A DNA stretch of 64,000 nucleotides from Phanerodontia chrysosporium (lineage: Eukaryota; Basidiomycota; Agaricomycetes; Polyporales; Phanerochaetaceae): contig MJGA01000002.1 of NCBI GenBank assembly GCA_001910725.1, positions 992,001 through 1,056,000 of the forward strand, written 5' to 3'. Numbering within the stretch: the first letter of the stretch is position 1; each line of letters opens with the position of its first letter. Below, piece by piece: positions 33,457 through 44,934 of the stretch. A model generated the notes under the pieces. It was not told where the DNA came from and made no database searches. It saw nothing but the letters and a program-made list of their open reading frames with translations. The translations under genes were made by a program, and so were the position numbers.

Positions 33457-36297
33457 TCAGTTAAACTTGGGGACGTCGAAAGTGCCCTCGGGATCTGCAA
33501 GATTATTCAGTGCCTGTCGGATGCACGATTGAGATGTCGAGACTTACCAGCACCGTTCTGGTAAATGTACTCCTTGTCCTTCTGCACCATATGCCTGAGC
33601 TCACTGATGAGCTCATGGCTGCGCACCTGGACGCGCTCGTTGAAGCGCGAGCCGCCGCGCACTGCAGCCTCCGCGACGTGGTATCGGCTTGTGTGGTTCT
33701 GGAGCATCATGTCGAGGGCGCTCGTCGTCGTGCCCTCCTCGCGGTAGCCCTCAATCGTGACACGATCACCGAGGTTCGGGCGCCCGAAGATGAGGCCGCG
33801 CAGCTCCTGCGGGTAACCGTGGTAGTTGAAGTGAATCGGGCGGTCCTTCGTGAGCAGGCTGTCCCAGTCCGCGTCCTGCAGCGAGTGCGGATGAGAGCCG
33901 GCGGGGCCGAGGATCATGAGGTCCGTGACGTTGACGACGCGGACACGCAGCTCGGGCAGAGTTTGCGCAGAAGCGCGGCAGCGGCGATGACTTCAAAGGT
34001 AACCTCCACGCCGATGCCGACAAGAACGACGTCGGGGTTGACACCCTCGTCGACAGAGGCGAACTTCCAGATGGAGGCACCGGCGATGCAATGCTGCAGA
34101 GCGATGAGTATGGAGTCACCAGTAAAGGAGGAGGGAACGTACCCTGTCAGCTTCCTCAGGGCTCAGCCACACGGGTGTTGGTTGTTTGCTACCAACCATC
34201 AGGTTGATGTAGTCCTTGGAGCGCAGGCAATGCGCAACAGTGCTCAAGAAGCAGTTGGCATCGGGTGGGAGGTATACACGAGCGAGAGCCGGCTTGAGAT
34301 CCAGCACGGCACCGATAAACGATGGGTTCTGATGTGAGAAACCGTTGTGCTCCTGCCGAGCCCATGTAGAGGTCTCTACATAGTTGAGCGATCCGCATGG
34401 CTGGCGCCACGTCGTCTCGTGCGCCATCTTGACGAACTTGCTGTACTGGACCATCATCGTGTGAACAATGCCAAGGAAGGCTTCGTAGGATGGGAAAAGA
34501 CCGGTGCGACCAGTGAGCGTATAGCCTTGGAGCATGCCCTGGCAAGTATGCTCGGACAGGATTTCAATGACACGACCGCCTTGTGCGCGAGATGCAATAT
34601 CCCACTGGAAGTTGCGACCACTGTCCCGGAGAACGGCATCGAGCTTGTTTGAAACGAGCTCGTCTGGAGAGAAGATGCGGAACGATCGAGGATTCCTGAT
34701 ACAAAATGAGTGAACAAGGCACAAGAAAGGGGTGATTGCACGTACCTCTTTACAATCTCGTGCAAGAACTCTCCAATAGTCTTCATGCAGCTAGCTTCTG
34801 TTCCCTTTTGTGCTACGGCGTTGCTTTCGAGCCAGTTCGGCACGTCCAAAGGCTCGTAGCTGGCGTATGCTTCCTTCCTTTGACCAAGTTTGAGATGATC
34901 CTCTTCGGGTATGATATTCAGAATGTCTTCGCAGGGTTCGCCATTAGGCAGAAGCTTGTGGGGGTTATACGAAGACAACCACTGCTGGAGCTGGGCACGT
35001 TCCTCGGGATCCTTCTTTGCGTCCATCAAAGGCACCTGATGAGCATGGAAGGAGCCCTCAACGAAATCGCCGTGGACCTTCTTCGGTCCACCCCACCCCT
35101 GCACCAGGTACTTCAGTGCTCTGTGGAACAGAGATGTGGAAGAAGCATACCTTGGGCGTGCGCATGATTAGCACTGGCCATCGAGGCTTCACGATAGGAT
35201 TACCGCTCCTTGCAGCTTTCTGAATCTTGTGGATCTCAGCAATGGCCCATTCCATGGAAGCAGCCAAATCTTGGTCGATGTTCTCGAGATCCTCCACAAA
35301 GCGGACTTGATAGCCATAGCCACTACAGAACGTTAGTACTTCCTTGGTATGAGAAGCGAATGGGGAAGGCGCACGTGAAAAGAGCAGTGAGCTCCTTGTC
35401 GTCCATACAGCCGTAGATCGTCCGCTCCGAGATCTTGAAGCCATTGACGTGTACGATAGGGAGTACCGCACCGGACTCGGCTGGGTCAATATACTTGTAC
35501 CCATGCCATGCACTGCATATGTTCGTTAGGGACAAGCAGATAGGAGGCACCTGGCGCTACTTACGTCGCAGTCGGGCCAGTCTCTGCTTCACCGTCACCG
35601 ACGACGCAAAGCGCGATAAGGTCAGGCTTGTCCATGACGGCACCGAATGAGACGGCGAGCGCGTAACCAAGCTCGCCACCCTCGTGGATGGATCCTGGAG
35701 TTTGAGCATTGATGTGACTGTGGCGGTAGTGGTTAAGTCTGAGACTCTGGGTGTGCCTAGCTGGACATACCTTGGGAAGCCGCCTGGGGCACTGAAGCCG
35801 GAGATGAGCTTCGCAAGGCCCTGCTTATTCCTCGAGTAGTCTGGCCAAAAGGTGCCCAGAGAGCCCTCGAGCCAAAGCGACGCGAGAATAGCGGGAGCGC
35901 CGTGTCCCGGGCCGACAATGTAGAGCATGTCCTGCTTGGTCTTGCGGATGAGGCGGTTCGCGTGAGCGTAGACAAGGACAAGACCTGGACACGTTCCCCA
36001 GTGTCCGAGGAGACGGGGTTTGATGTCCTCTGCACGGATTTCACGCTCAAGGAGAGTGTTCTCCTTGAGGAAGATCATAGCTGCGGGAGCGGTGAGCGGA
36101 GGGTATTGGACGCGTAAGGGACGCGACGCACCTGCGGCGATGTAGTCTGCGGCATTGCGGAACTCGCGAATGCAGCGCAACTCATCCTCCGAGAGGACAT
36201 TCTTGGTGTTGAGCTGAACCTTGAAGTCAAGGATCGCGTCCGGAAGCTGGGACGGATCTGGGGGCGGATTGGCCTCGAAGATCTTCTGTCCGCCCAT
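33457..36297 (-). CDS. xfp: Xylulose-5-P/fructose-6-P phosphoketolase
   Basis: Thiamine-diphosphate enzyme that splits xylulose-5-phosphate (or fructose-6-phosphate) with phosphate to acetyl phosphate and glyceraldehyde-3-phosphate (or erythrose-4-phosphate). Markers: [94 protein letters not shown] (ThDP-binding GDGE), [71 protein letters not shown] and [20 protein letters not shown]. It ends FDVPKFN at 33457. Several exons with ~50-base introns, about 800 residues. One frame change near 33955 (LLRKLCP / [11 protein letters not shown]) looks like a missing C. Start is the Met at 36297 ([15 protein letters not shown]), 74-80 bases after a perfect TATA box. Cytosolic; pairs with acetate kinase. 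Confidence 0.96.
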
Positions 36298-37278
36298 GGT
36301 TTGGTAGTGTGGCGAGTAGATGGGGGTTTGAGTAAGAGATGGGTGGTGTGGAGTGGAGAGGGCAGGTTGTATTTATACGAGCAGCCATGGTGTGCCGTCT
36401 TGAGGAGACGCAAGTGTCTGCGCGAGCGAGAACGTCATGGGAGGAGCGTGATGAACAGTCGGCGCCTGCGCTTGGCCCTCTACAAATTCAGGTCGACCCT
36501 GTCTCGAGTGTTCTCTCCCGCGTCCAGGCGGGCCGCTGCCCTATTTTCTTCTGGCCCCTGTCCAGGCAAGACCGCCGCACATGCGCTGCACGCACCACAT
36601 CCTCCGCTGCCGTCCTCACGTCAAACTAGTCGACACACTGGACCCCCCTGAGGCGATCTCTCCTGGTCTCGGTCACTCCAGTGCGTCCTGCGATGCCACG
36701 GATGCCCGGAGATTCCATCCGTGAAATCAGCAGCTATCACTCATTCGGCGCAGCCAGCACCCATCCTAGAGCTCTGCGCATGAAGGGGGGAAAGCTGGAG
36801 GATGGCGAGGACGACGAGGGGTGGGTGTAGGCTCGAGGACGACTGTTCCGATGGCCGTCGATCTTGTGCTGAGTGCGCTTCGCGAAGGCTGGTCTGGCCG
36901 CCGCGGCTACTGTCCATGGCGTCGAGATCGTTCTACCTGGTGAGATTCTCAAAGGTCCCTGTTTGAAGATGTTTACGTCTATGGCGGTGTATGTCGCTTC
37001 CTCGAGTAGGACTTGCCCGCTGTTTCTCGTACCAGCATCTTCGACCTTCTTGACCTTTTCTGCTTGCTAAATGCAGACAGAAATGGTAAAGACGGGCGAT
37101 GCGCTTTGACCGCTGCGATGTCGTACACAAAGTCTCGAGACCAAACAACGCACCGTCAGTGGCGTCTCCTTTGTTCGTCGAAGACAGGCCACACGGCCTA
37201 TGCGTCGCTACATATATCCGCACCAAGTCGTCTCGCTCCCCTGTCTTTTACGCCTGCCAGCTACTTCACCGTACCATC
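36298..37278. other. divergent intergenic region
   Basis: About 1 kb between phosphoketolase (-) and F-box-like (+) starts. Apart from the phosphoketolase TATA box and a CATATAT at 37211-37217 upstream of the F-box-like gene, I see nothing. The F-box-like frame is open back to 37099. Confidence 0.5.
36371..36377 (-). promoter_or_regulatory. TATA box of phosphoketolase
   Basis: Minus strand TATAAAT (GTATAAATACAA), 74-80 bases before the ATG at 36297; one of the strongest core-promoter matches in the window. Confidence 0.65.
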
Positions 37279-38814
37279 ATGAAAAACCGTGCTTCTCTGT
37301 GCGAAAGTCTTCAGGTACTTCTCAGTATCGACGAGATTCCACCTCTGGGTACAACCAAGAATCTAGACAATGTAGCTGAATGCAGTGAGGATGACCACAC
37401 GCTCGAAGGTACGCCGCTCATGCCTGACCTTCCGCATCCTCTCCAGCTCAGTTCGCCGACAGCCACAGAGGACTTGTTGCAGGACACAATAAACCGCATT
37501 GTGGATCATCTAGAAGACGATCATGCCGCTCTACAGACGTGCTCACTTATAGGCCAAAAGTGGCTTTCTTCGAGCCGGAGGTACCTCGCCCGCCATCTGC
37601 ACATCTTTGCCTCGGATATACGTGGTGACGCATCGATAACCTTCCGTGGGTGGAATGCCAGAGCCTTTCTCGCGAAATGGGGGCACCACGTTGAGTCGCT
37701 TACGTTTTCGGCTCGTACTCGCGGGGAGAAAATCGGACGGCCCGGGCCTTCGCACTTCCATCCTGGCGATCTGGCAGTACTGTTGAACGGTCTTCCGAAC
37801 CTGCGTCACCTCAAGCTCGTGCAATGCTCCGTGGAGCCCTGGTGTCCTACTCTGCCGCTCTGGGAGACAGCGTTCACGTACCATCCACTCGAGACGCTCT
37901 CGCTGGTGCCCTCGCTGCTCTACAGCCACGCCAGTGTCTGGAACACGCTCTTCTACTTTCGTCGGGTGACCATCGGGAGACTGGAGCTCCTTCATGACAA
38001 CTGCGAGCCGCGGATCGAACCGCCACCTGGACCGACACCACCTGCACACCGTCCGGCTCTGTCGTCTGACCACGCACTGCGTGGCTTGTCCATTGGGACG
38101 CTGTACGTAGCGGACAGAGTTCGGTCCTGGGCTGAGGGCTTCGTGCACGGTCTGTGCGCGATCGGCGCGTACGAGACGCTCGAACTCGACCACTGGGGCT
38201 TCTCGCACTGGTCCGCACTCGCCACGGAGGAGTCCTGGGCGGGAACACTGTCGAAGCTCACCCACCTGAAGCTCTCTGTCGGGCCGCTCAAGTACTACAC
38301 GAAGGACGTGCCAGGCATGCGGCGGCGCGAAGGTACGGTGCTCCCTAGCTGCCTGTCCTGTTCATCTCTAATGCTTTTTTTTCGAGCAGATCCGTGGTGG
38401 ACGACGCTCAGCGCGTGCACGGCCCTGCGGAGCCTGACGCTCGTCGTGCGCGCATACAAGCTCGCTCTGCCCGGCGTAGCGGAAGGCGTCCAGTGTGCGC
38501 TGGAGCACGCCTCGCCACACCTCACGGACCTCACGCTCGAGCTCGACTTCAGGCCATCGCCCAAGTACGGTACAGAGCCGATCGAGGAGTCGCTTGCTCG
38601 CCTGGACGCGTTGCTCGAGGAGTCGCACCTGCAGGACTTGCTCTGGCGGTTCACCGAACTCGACCGCGTCGTGGTGTGTCTTGCGCCAGATTGCGGAGGT
38701 GACAGCGGGGAGTGGCGCACGCATGAGGTAGAGAATGCCGTGATACAGATCGTTGAAGCAGCGTTGCCCAAGATCGGAGAAGCTGGCATGCTCTTCTACA
38801 AGGAGGATTGAGTG
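37279..38814 (+). CDS. F-box-like/leucine-rich hypothetical protein
   Basis: Basidiomycete-type protein with a degenerate F-box-like segment and irregular leucine-rich repeats. Start chosen at ATG 37279 (MKNRASLCESLQVLL). Residues ~72-112 (LLQDTINRIVDHLEDDHAAL, SLIGQKWLSSSRRYLARHLH) fit the F-box-like pattern of this large family. LRR-like stretches follow: HVESLTFSAR, GLPNLRHLKLVQCSVEPW, PLETLSLVPSLL, TLSKLTHLKLSVGPL, ACTALRSLTLVVRAY and HLTDLTLELDFRP. A 57-base GT-AG intron at about 38334-38390 is a multiple of three, so the frame stays open with or without splicing. Ends GEAGMLFYKED. Such proteins may act as SCF ubiquitin-ligase adaptors; the target is unknown. The frame is open back to 37099, so a longer N-terminus is possible. 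Confidence 0.78.
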
Positions 38815-38981
38815 TCGTTGTGCGTTACCATGAGGTGGCGAAATACAGGATCAGTCAGCTATCTTACAAATTCATGGAAGGCATCGTAAATCATGGCAGT
38901 CGTGAGAGTCCGTCAAGCTAGATACAAGATAAAGATAGAGACAATAAGCATATTATGAGTCCAAATTATCGGCGGACGAAT

Positions 38982-40339
38982 TCACAATAACACGAAGCTC
39001 GGATACCGTGCCTGCCCGTCTTCTGGCTCGGCTGTGACTATCTCGCCGTCTCCCACCTGTACCTCTACGTCCCGGTAACGGGGCCGAGTGATGTGAACGG
39101 ATGGGTGGAGGATCCGCACGAAGTCACGCTGTGGCGAAGGCTGAGTTGTGGCGTCAACCTGCGCCCCGGAGGCCTCGGGGGTCTGCTGTATTTCTGAAGG
39201 TATTAGAGGCTGTGCCTCTTGAGCTTCGGGCCCCGCGATGATCTCTGAGGCGGTAAGATGGCATACCGAGATGGGCTCGACAGGGGGCTTTGCCGCATCT
39301 TGGCTTGGTTGAGGCTCCGGGCGCCGATCGTATACTTCTTGCGTCGCGAAAGGGACCTGCATTTGCGGTTGGGGCTCACTGCCGGCATCTTCTATTGTGC
39401 TAGCTCGGCAGGCGTGATGCGCACAATGGCACGAATGGCCGACGTGAGAGGGTGTTGCAGACTGGACAGCCATCGCATCGAGCCTCGCGATGTGTTGTAA
39501 CATTGCGATGCTGGACGCAAGGAGTATCCTGTCTGTAACTCTCAGTAAACTCTCTAAGTCTTCTCTGGAAGGATCCGTGTCCCTGTTGATCCCGGCGGGA
39601 ACGTTGCTCTGGAGGCCCTCATTGTGAGTGAGAGGACTTGCAATGGGTGTCTCTTCGTGATCTGATGACCGGCTTCTGAAAGCGCATCACGCATGGAGGC
39701 GGGCGACCCCAACAGGTTCTCACTGTACAGATCGAGGCTGAAATACGTGGACGCAGTGGACTGGGGAGTTTCCGGCTGCATCACGCCGAGATCTGAGCTG
39801 GTGGCTCCTGCGTATGTTTCAAAAGGGGTGTCGTCGAAGTCCCATTCCGGGATGGTCTCATCCGCTGCTGGCGGAGGGTGGGGCCTCGGATTTGCCTCGG
39901 AGGGCTCTTGTCTTTGCATCAGTCTTTCAGCAACCTCGGTTAACGACAAGATGCTTGAGGCACTGCGACTGATTCTTGGTGGCGGCAATATGCGACCGGA
40001 TACTTGATGGAGAGCGTCATTGACTTCGCCTCTCAGTCCTTCGTCGCTGACCGCTGAGATGATACTGGGGAATGGTCAAGCTTGTACATTCGAGGTTGGA
40101 GACCTACATACCTTTCAACATCATCAATGTATGCCGATAGCGTCCGTCCGTCAATGTGATTGCTGAGAAGTAGCCTGCTTGTTTCGGGGGAAGCGGGCCC
40201 TTGTACTGTGCGCAGAGCTAAGTCTGCCAGCCGTGACGGATCCAGTGAGAGAGCAGGCTATGTATGTGTCAGACACACGGAGACAGGTGCATTAGCACTG
40301 TGCACATACGACTCGTCGTCTTCCGCGGGTTCTCTGCAT
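38982..40339 (-). CDS. Unknown disordered protein
   Basis: I do not recognise this protein. The model begins with a 10-codon exon (MQRTRGRRRV, 40339-40310). A 52-base intron follows, then PALSLDPSRLADLALRTV and LLLSNHIDGRTLSAYIDDVE. A ~45-base intron precedes SIISAVSDEGLRGEVNDAL, RISRSASSILSLTEVAERL and a Pro/Glu-rich region (PEWDFDDTPFETYAGATSS). Near 39675 the frame shifts once and continues RSRSSDHEETPIASPL, DLESLLRVTDRILLASSIAM, LQHIARLDAMAVQ, then a low-complexity tail ending SFVLL at 38982. The helical segments around IDDVE, LTEVAERL and LESLLRVTDRILLA suggest amphipathic or coiled-coil pieces. Splice sites and start are inferred by eye; the model is the least certain in the window. Confidence 0.55.
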
Positions 40340-41145
40340 TTAAGTGTACTTGAAAGTCGAAGCGGTACCGATTGTGGCGTCGCCCAACCCCTCAAGTCTT
40401 GATGCAAACTATAGTCATAACGGTCATATGAGCTGATTAGTGGCTCCTAGGGTAAGCACATGAACGTACCTCCAGGGTTTGAGGTCCGCTATGGGCTTAA
40501 CGAAGCGAAAGATCGATGCGACCGCGGATGCGCTGATAATACAGAGGCCCGTGGGTCGCCGAGGACAAGTCTCGAATGATACAGCTATTCAGGGGGAGAA
40601 AGAGATGGGGCAAGCCACATGCGGGGCAACGAACAGGTTTTATGGGACAATACTCACCAGGAGACGACAACGAGGTGGGACAATGGTTGGGTTTGGTACT
40701 GCGCCCCGGTCTTCGGGTACAGCTAAAAGAGGTTACAAGGATCTGTCCGAGCTGTATTAGGTTTGTACAGTACCAACGAAGCCGTGAGGGACACATGCGC
40801 TGCGGAGATGGCTGTCGCACATTTCCTTCCCTCGTTATCTACGCTACTCTCTCTGGGTAGGCCGATGATCCAACCCAATCATGGAACATGCACGAGGAAT
40901 CTAGTACGGTTCAAGAAAGGAGGTTAGCTTGTAAGTAGAATCACGCCTCAACCCTACGCAAAAGTGGTACGAGTCTCTGAAAATCACCTTCGACTTTCGC
41001 TTAGAGGTAATCGGAATAGGCTTAGGGAAAGCATTGGACTACGTTGGTATCAGCGGCCGGGTGGCTGGCTCAGGTTGTGGATTGTGGTCGCAGTCCCGTT
41101 GGGTGCCTTGTAGTGCATTATGTACAGTATGGACTTGTAGCATGT
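40340..41145. other. intergenic, nothing recognised
   Basis: 800 bases with short open frames on both strands (the longest about 100 codons) of no recognisable content. Confidence 0.5.
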
Positions 41146-41229
41146 GGCCGACTGGCCTAATGGTTAAGGCGTCAGTTTCCGGCTAGTCCTGTTAGCTGAA
41201 GATTCTGGGTTCGAATCCCAGGTTGGTCG
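41146..41229 (+). tRNA. tRNA-Arg (CCG) with 11-base intron
   Basis: Acceptor stem GGCCGAC pairs with GTTGGTC at the 3' end (two G-U pairs), discriminator G at 41229. The D arm has GCCT/AGGC around AATGGTTA, and the T arm is CTGGG-TTCGAAT-CCCAG. The anticodon stem TCAGT/GCTGA encloses the loop TTCCGG; reading the seven-base loop with T33 before the anticodon gives CCG at 41179-41181 (Arg). The 11 extra bases (41183-41193) lie after position 37, the normal tRNA intron site. Mature length is 73. A T5 run at 41233-41237 fits a Pol III terminator. Confidence 0.88.
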
Positions 41230-41232
41230 CTC

Positions 41233-41237
41233 TTTTT
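41233..41237 (+). terminator. Pol III T-run terminator
   Basis: Five T residues, four bases after the tRNA-Arg 3' end. Confidence 0.6.
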
Positions 41238-41694
41238 GCTGCTGTTGCACTGCCAGTGCACCTCTCCACCTTTTGTTCTGAAATATGGCAACAGTGTGAG
41301 GCTGCAAGTTAATGCTCGTACATGTTGCAGCCAGGAACGAAGATTCTGTGGCAGGCATCAATGGAGACTGCGACTCAAGTATCTCTAACATCCAGCCGCT
41401 GGCAACGAGTTCTTCAGGCGAGGATGTATTGCACTGGAACAACTCCTCCGACAGGCAGTGAGACACTCGATTGGCAGAACGCAATGCTCAGTACTGTGCG
41501 TAATGCACACATATCAGACTGGTGCATCCGTCGCCCTGGGCTCACTATAATTCAAGACGTCATGGGTTTAATAGTAACATAGATAGGGCAGCAGTATGGT
41601 CATTCAAGTACATGTATAGACATAAGACATCAACATTCCTCAACTCCTAGCAGAGGAGTCTATCCGCGCAGCAAGCAAGGCTTCGTGCGATAGC
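41238..41694. other. intergenic
   Basis: About 450 bases between the first tRNA-Arg and the RAE1 stop; only the RAE1 3' region expected. Confidence 0.45.
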
Positions 41695-43134
41695 TCACCG
41701 CTTAGGAGGCTTCCTCTTGACCTCGTCATCCTTGCATGCATGCAGCATAATCTTGTTCGGGTGTCCCGGGGTCATGCCGCTGTGGCCCTTGCTCCAGTCA
41801 TAGCTGACAGCATAAGCGAAGATCGTCCCATTGCGGTTGAAGGTGGTGCACGGCACAGGGCCAGGCGCCGGCTCGAACGTCTTCAGACGTGTGCGAGCAT
41901 CCTTGTCCCAGAAGTTGATGGTGCCATCTGAGCCTGGCCGAATATCAGTTGTGAACTGTGGCGTATAAGCCAAGATACGCACCACACGTAGAGAACGTCC
42001 CATGCACAGGGTGGAAAGTGATGTCGTTCACTGCGTATACTAGAGAGACGTCCTTCTGTGTAGGCGACTGGTCCCTACGGTGGCACTTAAACGAGAAGTT
42101 GTTGCTGAGGCAAATTAGTCCAGACACTCGGACAATACTGTGGGGACATACCTAGAGTCCTTCTCTTCGACGTATCTGGGTGAATGATGACTAAGTGTGC
42201 ATGAAGGCGAATGAACGGGATTCCTTACTGAATAGCAACACGGCCTTCCACGCTACCGACCGCGAATCCATTTGCTGAAGGGAAACACGAAACGACGCGA
42301 GTTTGCCACTTCAGCGGAGACACCATTGTCTAATTCACAGCGCTCAATGTCTAGGTCGGAATGCGGTGTCGTGAGAACATACCTTGAACGGCGTGGTTGG
42401 GTTCGTGAGGTTGAAGATCTGGATGTGGCGCTCTGCTGTGCCGACGACCATGAGCGGATACATAACGTCCATGGTATAGCATCGCTCAGGCAACTGAACG
42501 GTAGACACCGGGTTCGGTGTGCGCAGATCCCAATACTAGCCGGACAACAGAGTCATTTTTTGTGACGCGTTGTATCTAGGTAGTATACGCACTTCAGAGT
42601 CTTGTCCCAGCTACCGGTGGCGAGGATACCGCCCTGGGGGGTCTCGATCCAGCGGACGACCTTAATCGGCGCATCGTGCTGCGCGACTTGTTGGGATTGC
42701 CCAGTTGTGATGTCGAACATGCGACCAGCATTGTCGGCTCCTCCCGAGAGTATTTTCGTACCATCCTAGGTTTGCATACTTCTGTATAAGCACCCTGCAC
42801 TTGGGGCGAGGGCCACAGTTACGCACCTTATTCCAACATACACTCAACACGGGGCCCTGGTGGCCATACATCGCCTTCCCTTGTGTCTGTCCATTCGCTC
42901 CTACTTCGTAGATTCGAACCTGTCACGTTCAAACGGTTACTACATATGACGAGGGTGAAAAGGCGTGTTCTGATGACCTACCTCATTATTCCAACTGCCG
43001 ACCGCGAGGTAGTCTGCCTGTGGCGAAAAGGCGAGGGAGGAGATAGAGTCATTGGGGGGATCGGCAACCTCGATGTCTTTCTCTGCTGGGGCAGCCGCGG
43101 CCGTCGAGGACGACGCGGTACTGAAGAACGACAT
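41695..43134 (-). CDS. RAE1: mRNA export factor RAE1/Gle2 (WD40)
   Basis: WD-repeat nucleoporin-associated protein that binds the GLEBS motif of Nup98/Nup116 and works in mRNA export and mitosis. Starts [20 protein letters not shown]. Repeats in order: [34 protein letters not shown] and [48 protein letters not shown] with [68 protein letters not shown] with [17 protein letters not shown]. Ends [11 protein letters not shown]. At least eight short exons, no frame break. An upstream in-frame Met at 43203 exists, but MSFF is the family's usual start. Flanked on both sides by tRNA-Arg(CCG) genes. Confidence 0.95.
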
Positions 43135-43243
43135 CGCGTCTCTGCGCAAGTTTGGCCGCGTGCAATGATGGGTCAGTAACAGGTCAAGTGGGATGTCAGC
43201 CACAACAACAAGTTATAATGGTATTGCAGCGGAAGCTATGCAT

Positions 43244-43325
43244 GGCCGACTGGCCTAATGGTTAAGGCGTCAGTTTCCGGTACCTCGTTAGCTGAAGATT
43301 CTGGGTTCGAATCCCAGGTTGGTCG
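43244..43325 (+). tRNA. tRNA-Arg (CCG) with 9-base intron
   Basis: Mature part identical by eye to the copy at 41146: GGCCGAC/GTTGGTC acceptor stem, same D and T arms, anticodon CCG at 43277-43279. The intron at 43281-43289 is 9 bases and differs in sequence from the 11-base intron of the other copy. Followed by a T5 run at 43327-43331. Same orientation as the first copy, 2.1 kb away. Confidence 0.88.
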
Positions 43326-43326
43326 C

Positions 43327-43331
43327 TTTTT
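43327..43331 (+). terminator. Pol III T-run terminator
   Basis: Five T residues directly after the second tRNA-Arg. Confidence 0.6.
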
Positions 43332-43729
43332 GCTGTTCGTCAACGATCCGGAATCCCATCACGATTCGAAGTTCGAGCTGTATAGCTCATGTAGTATGCA
43401 CAACTTTTTGTGTAAACGCACAAGAACCTCATGTGAGAGACTACTCGTAAAATCTTGGCGAGGCTCGGCATGCGTTGAACAGATTGATCCACTCTAGTGG
43501 CACGGGCAGACGACGTGACCCGCCATAACTTAAGAGCACGCGGTAGTGTGTGTAGACTGCGCCCGGATTCATTATGATTAACAGCACAATACAGTAGACA
43601 GCGCAGAAACAGAAGCTGGTATCCTCTTTTGCCCCTTCCTAGACGAGGGTATATCATACAAACAATAAGCACACAGGCCAGCTAGACCCGGAAATAAATG
43701 AAGCACGTAAAATAGAGGAATAGGAAAGT
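43332..43729. other. intergenic
   Basis: About 400 bases between the second tRNA-Arg and the ERG3 stop; nothing recognised. Confidence 0.45.
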
Positions 43730-44934
43730 CTATGCATCCTTGCCAAGGGCTTTCTTTTGCTTCTCTGCTTCGAGTCTCTTGACCTCGAGCAGCGGATCCA
43801 GCTCGGACAGCGGCTGGCGGTAGGAGCCGGCCCAGCGGTCAGAGAAGGTGAAGTACTGTCCGTAATTGACAGTGAAATAGAGGTGATGAAGTGTATGGTG
43901 TGCCGGACCATTGATGATGGTTTCTAAGGGGTGGCCGGTTATCATGTCAGAGTCATGGATCTGCGCGTGACGAAGATTAGCAGAGATGAAGTTGATAGTT
44001 CGGCCGACAACGTACGAAGATGCTCCAGCAGTTGACGAAGACAAACAGGGCGAGGTAGAGCTTCTGGTGCAATGGGAACAGGAAGACAAAGAGGTGGTAC
44101 GGAATTGACTGGAAGTATCCGTCCAATGGGTGGAATGCGTGCGAAGCAAAGGCGTAGGAACTACATCAACCTGTCAGATGACCGCGAAATTGTGAGAGAA
44201 AGGAGAACATACTGAGCCACTTGTGGTGCGGCTTGTGTAGCCACTTGTACCACATAGGATGATGCTCCCACCGATGGATCCAGTAAATACCGTAGTCGGT
44301 GAACGCGAGGAAGCTGAAGGATGTGAAGTTGAGTGATCATCCGAGTAACTCAAGACAAGCACACGTACAAGAAGATGGAGAACACGAAATAGCCCCACCC
44401 GTACTCGTGCACATCTTCATATAGCTTCGAGTACCCCCGTACCTCGCCAACGAACCAGGGGAGAGTCAAAGCGATCATGCCTGGGAAAGCCTTGACACTA
44501 GCAATGATCTCCAATCTGACCTGGTTCTTGAGGAATCTTGGGTGCTTCATCATCTCGTGGTTGAAGATGAAGTAGTATGACAGCCATGCGAAGAGGAAAT
44601 ACAGGATATGTATCCCTATGAAGGTGAAGACGCCGAGCGAGACGATTTGCCTCGGCATATAGTCGCGGGGCCATGCGGATATGGGTGGAAGATCGGTGAC
44701 TGCGGGCGACAACAACTCCTCGGGCAATGGTGGGTGCGGGAGGTACGAGACGAGTTGCGACCATGTCGAGGTTGACGACGGGTCAGCGACAAGTAATGGA
44801 TGGGATGCATTAAGCGACGCGGCCGACGCGAGCAAGTTGGACTTCACGGTGCCTGCGAAAGCTGACGCGGGGACAAGGTGTGCCCAAACCTTGTCGAGGA
44901 CGTAGTCGTCCGCCAATCGGAGAACGAGATCCAT
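43730..44934 (-). CDS. ERG3: C-5 sterol desaturase
   Basis: Introduces the C5(6) double bond in ergosterol synthesis at the ER, using a di-iron centre. The first exon starts [17 protein letters not shown] and has hydrophobic spans such as [19 protein letters not shown]. Then come [24 protein letters not shown] and [18 protein letters not shown]. The three His clusters of fatty-acid hydroxylase enzymes are seen: HRWEHH, HKPHH and HHTLHH (in [13 protein letters not shown]). [26 protein letters not shown] and [19 protein letters not shown] are strongly ERG3-like. Ends [11 protein letters not shown]; the lysines near the end could serve ER retention, though no canonical KKXX is present. Four or five exons, no frame break. 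Confidence 0.95.

Noticed and set aside
41146..41229. Reading the tRNA as Glu (TTC) or Gly (TCC)
   Set aside because: These registers break the anticodon stem or the seven-base loop with T at position 33; CCG (Arg) keeps both and resembles fungal Arg(CCG) genes.
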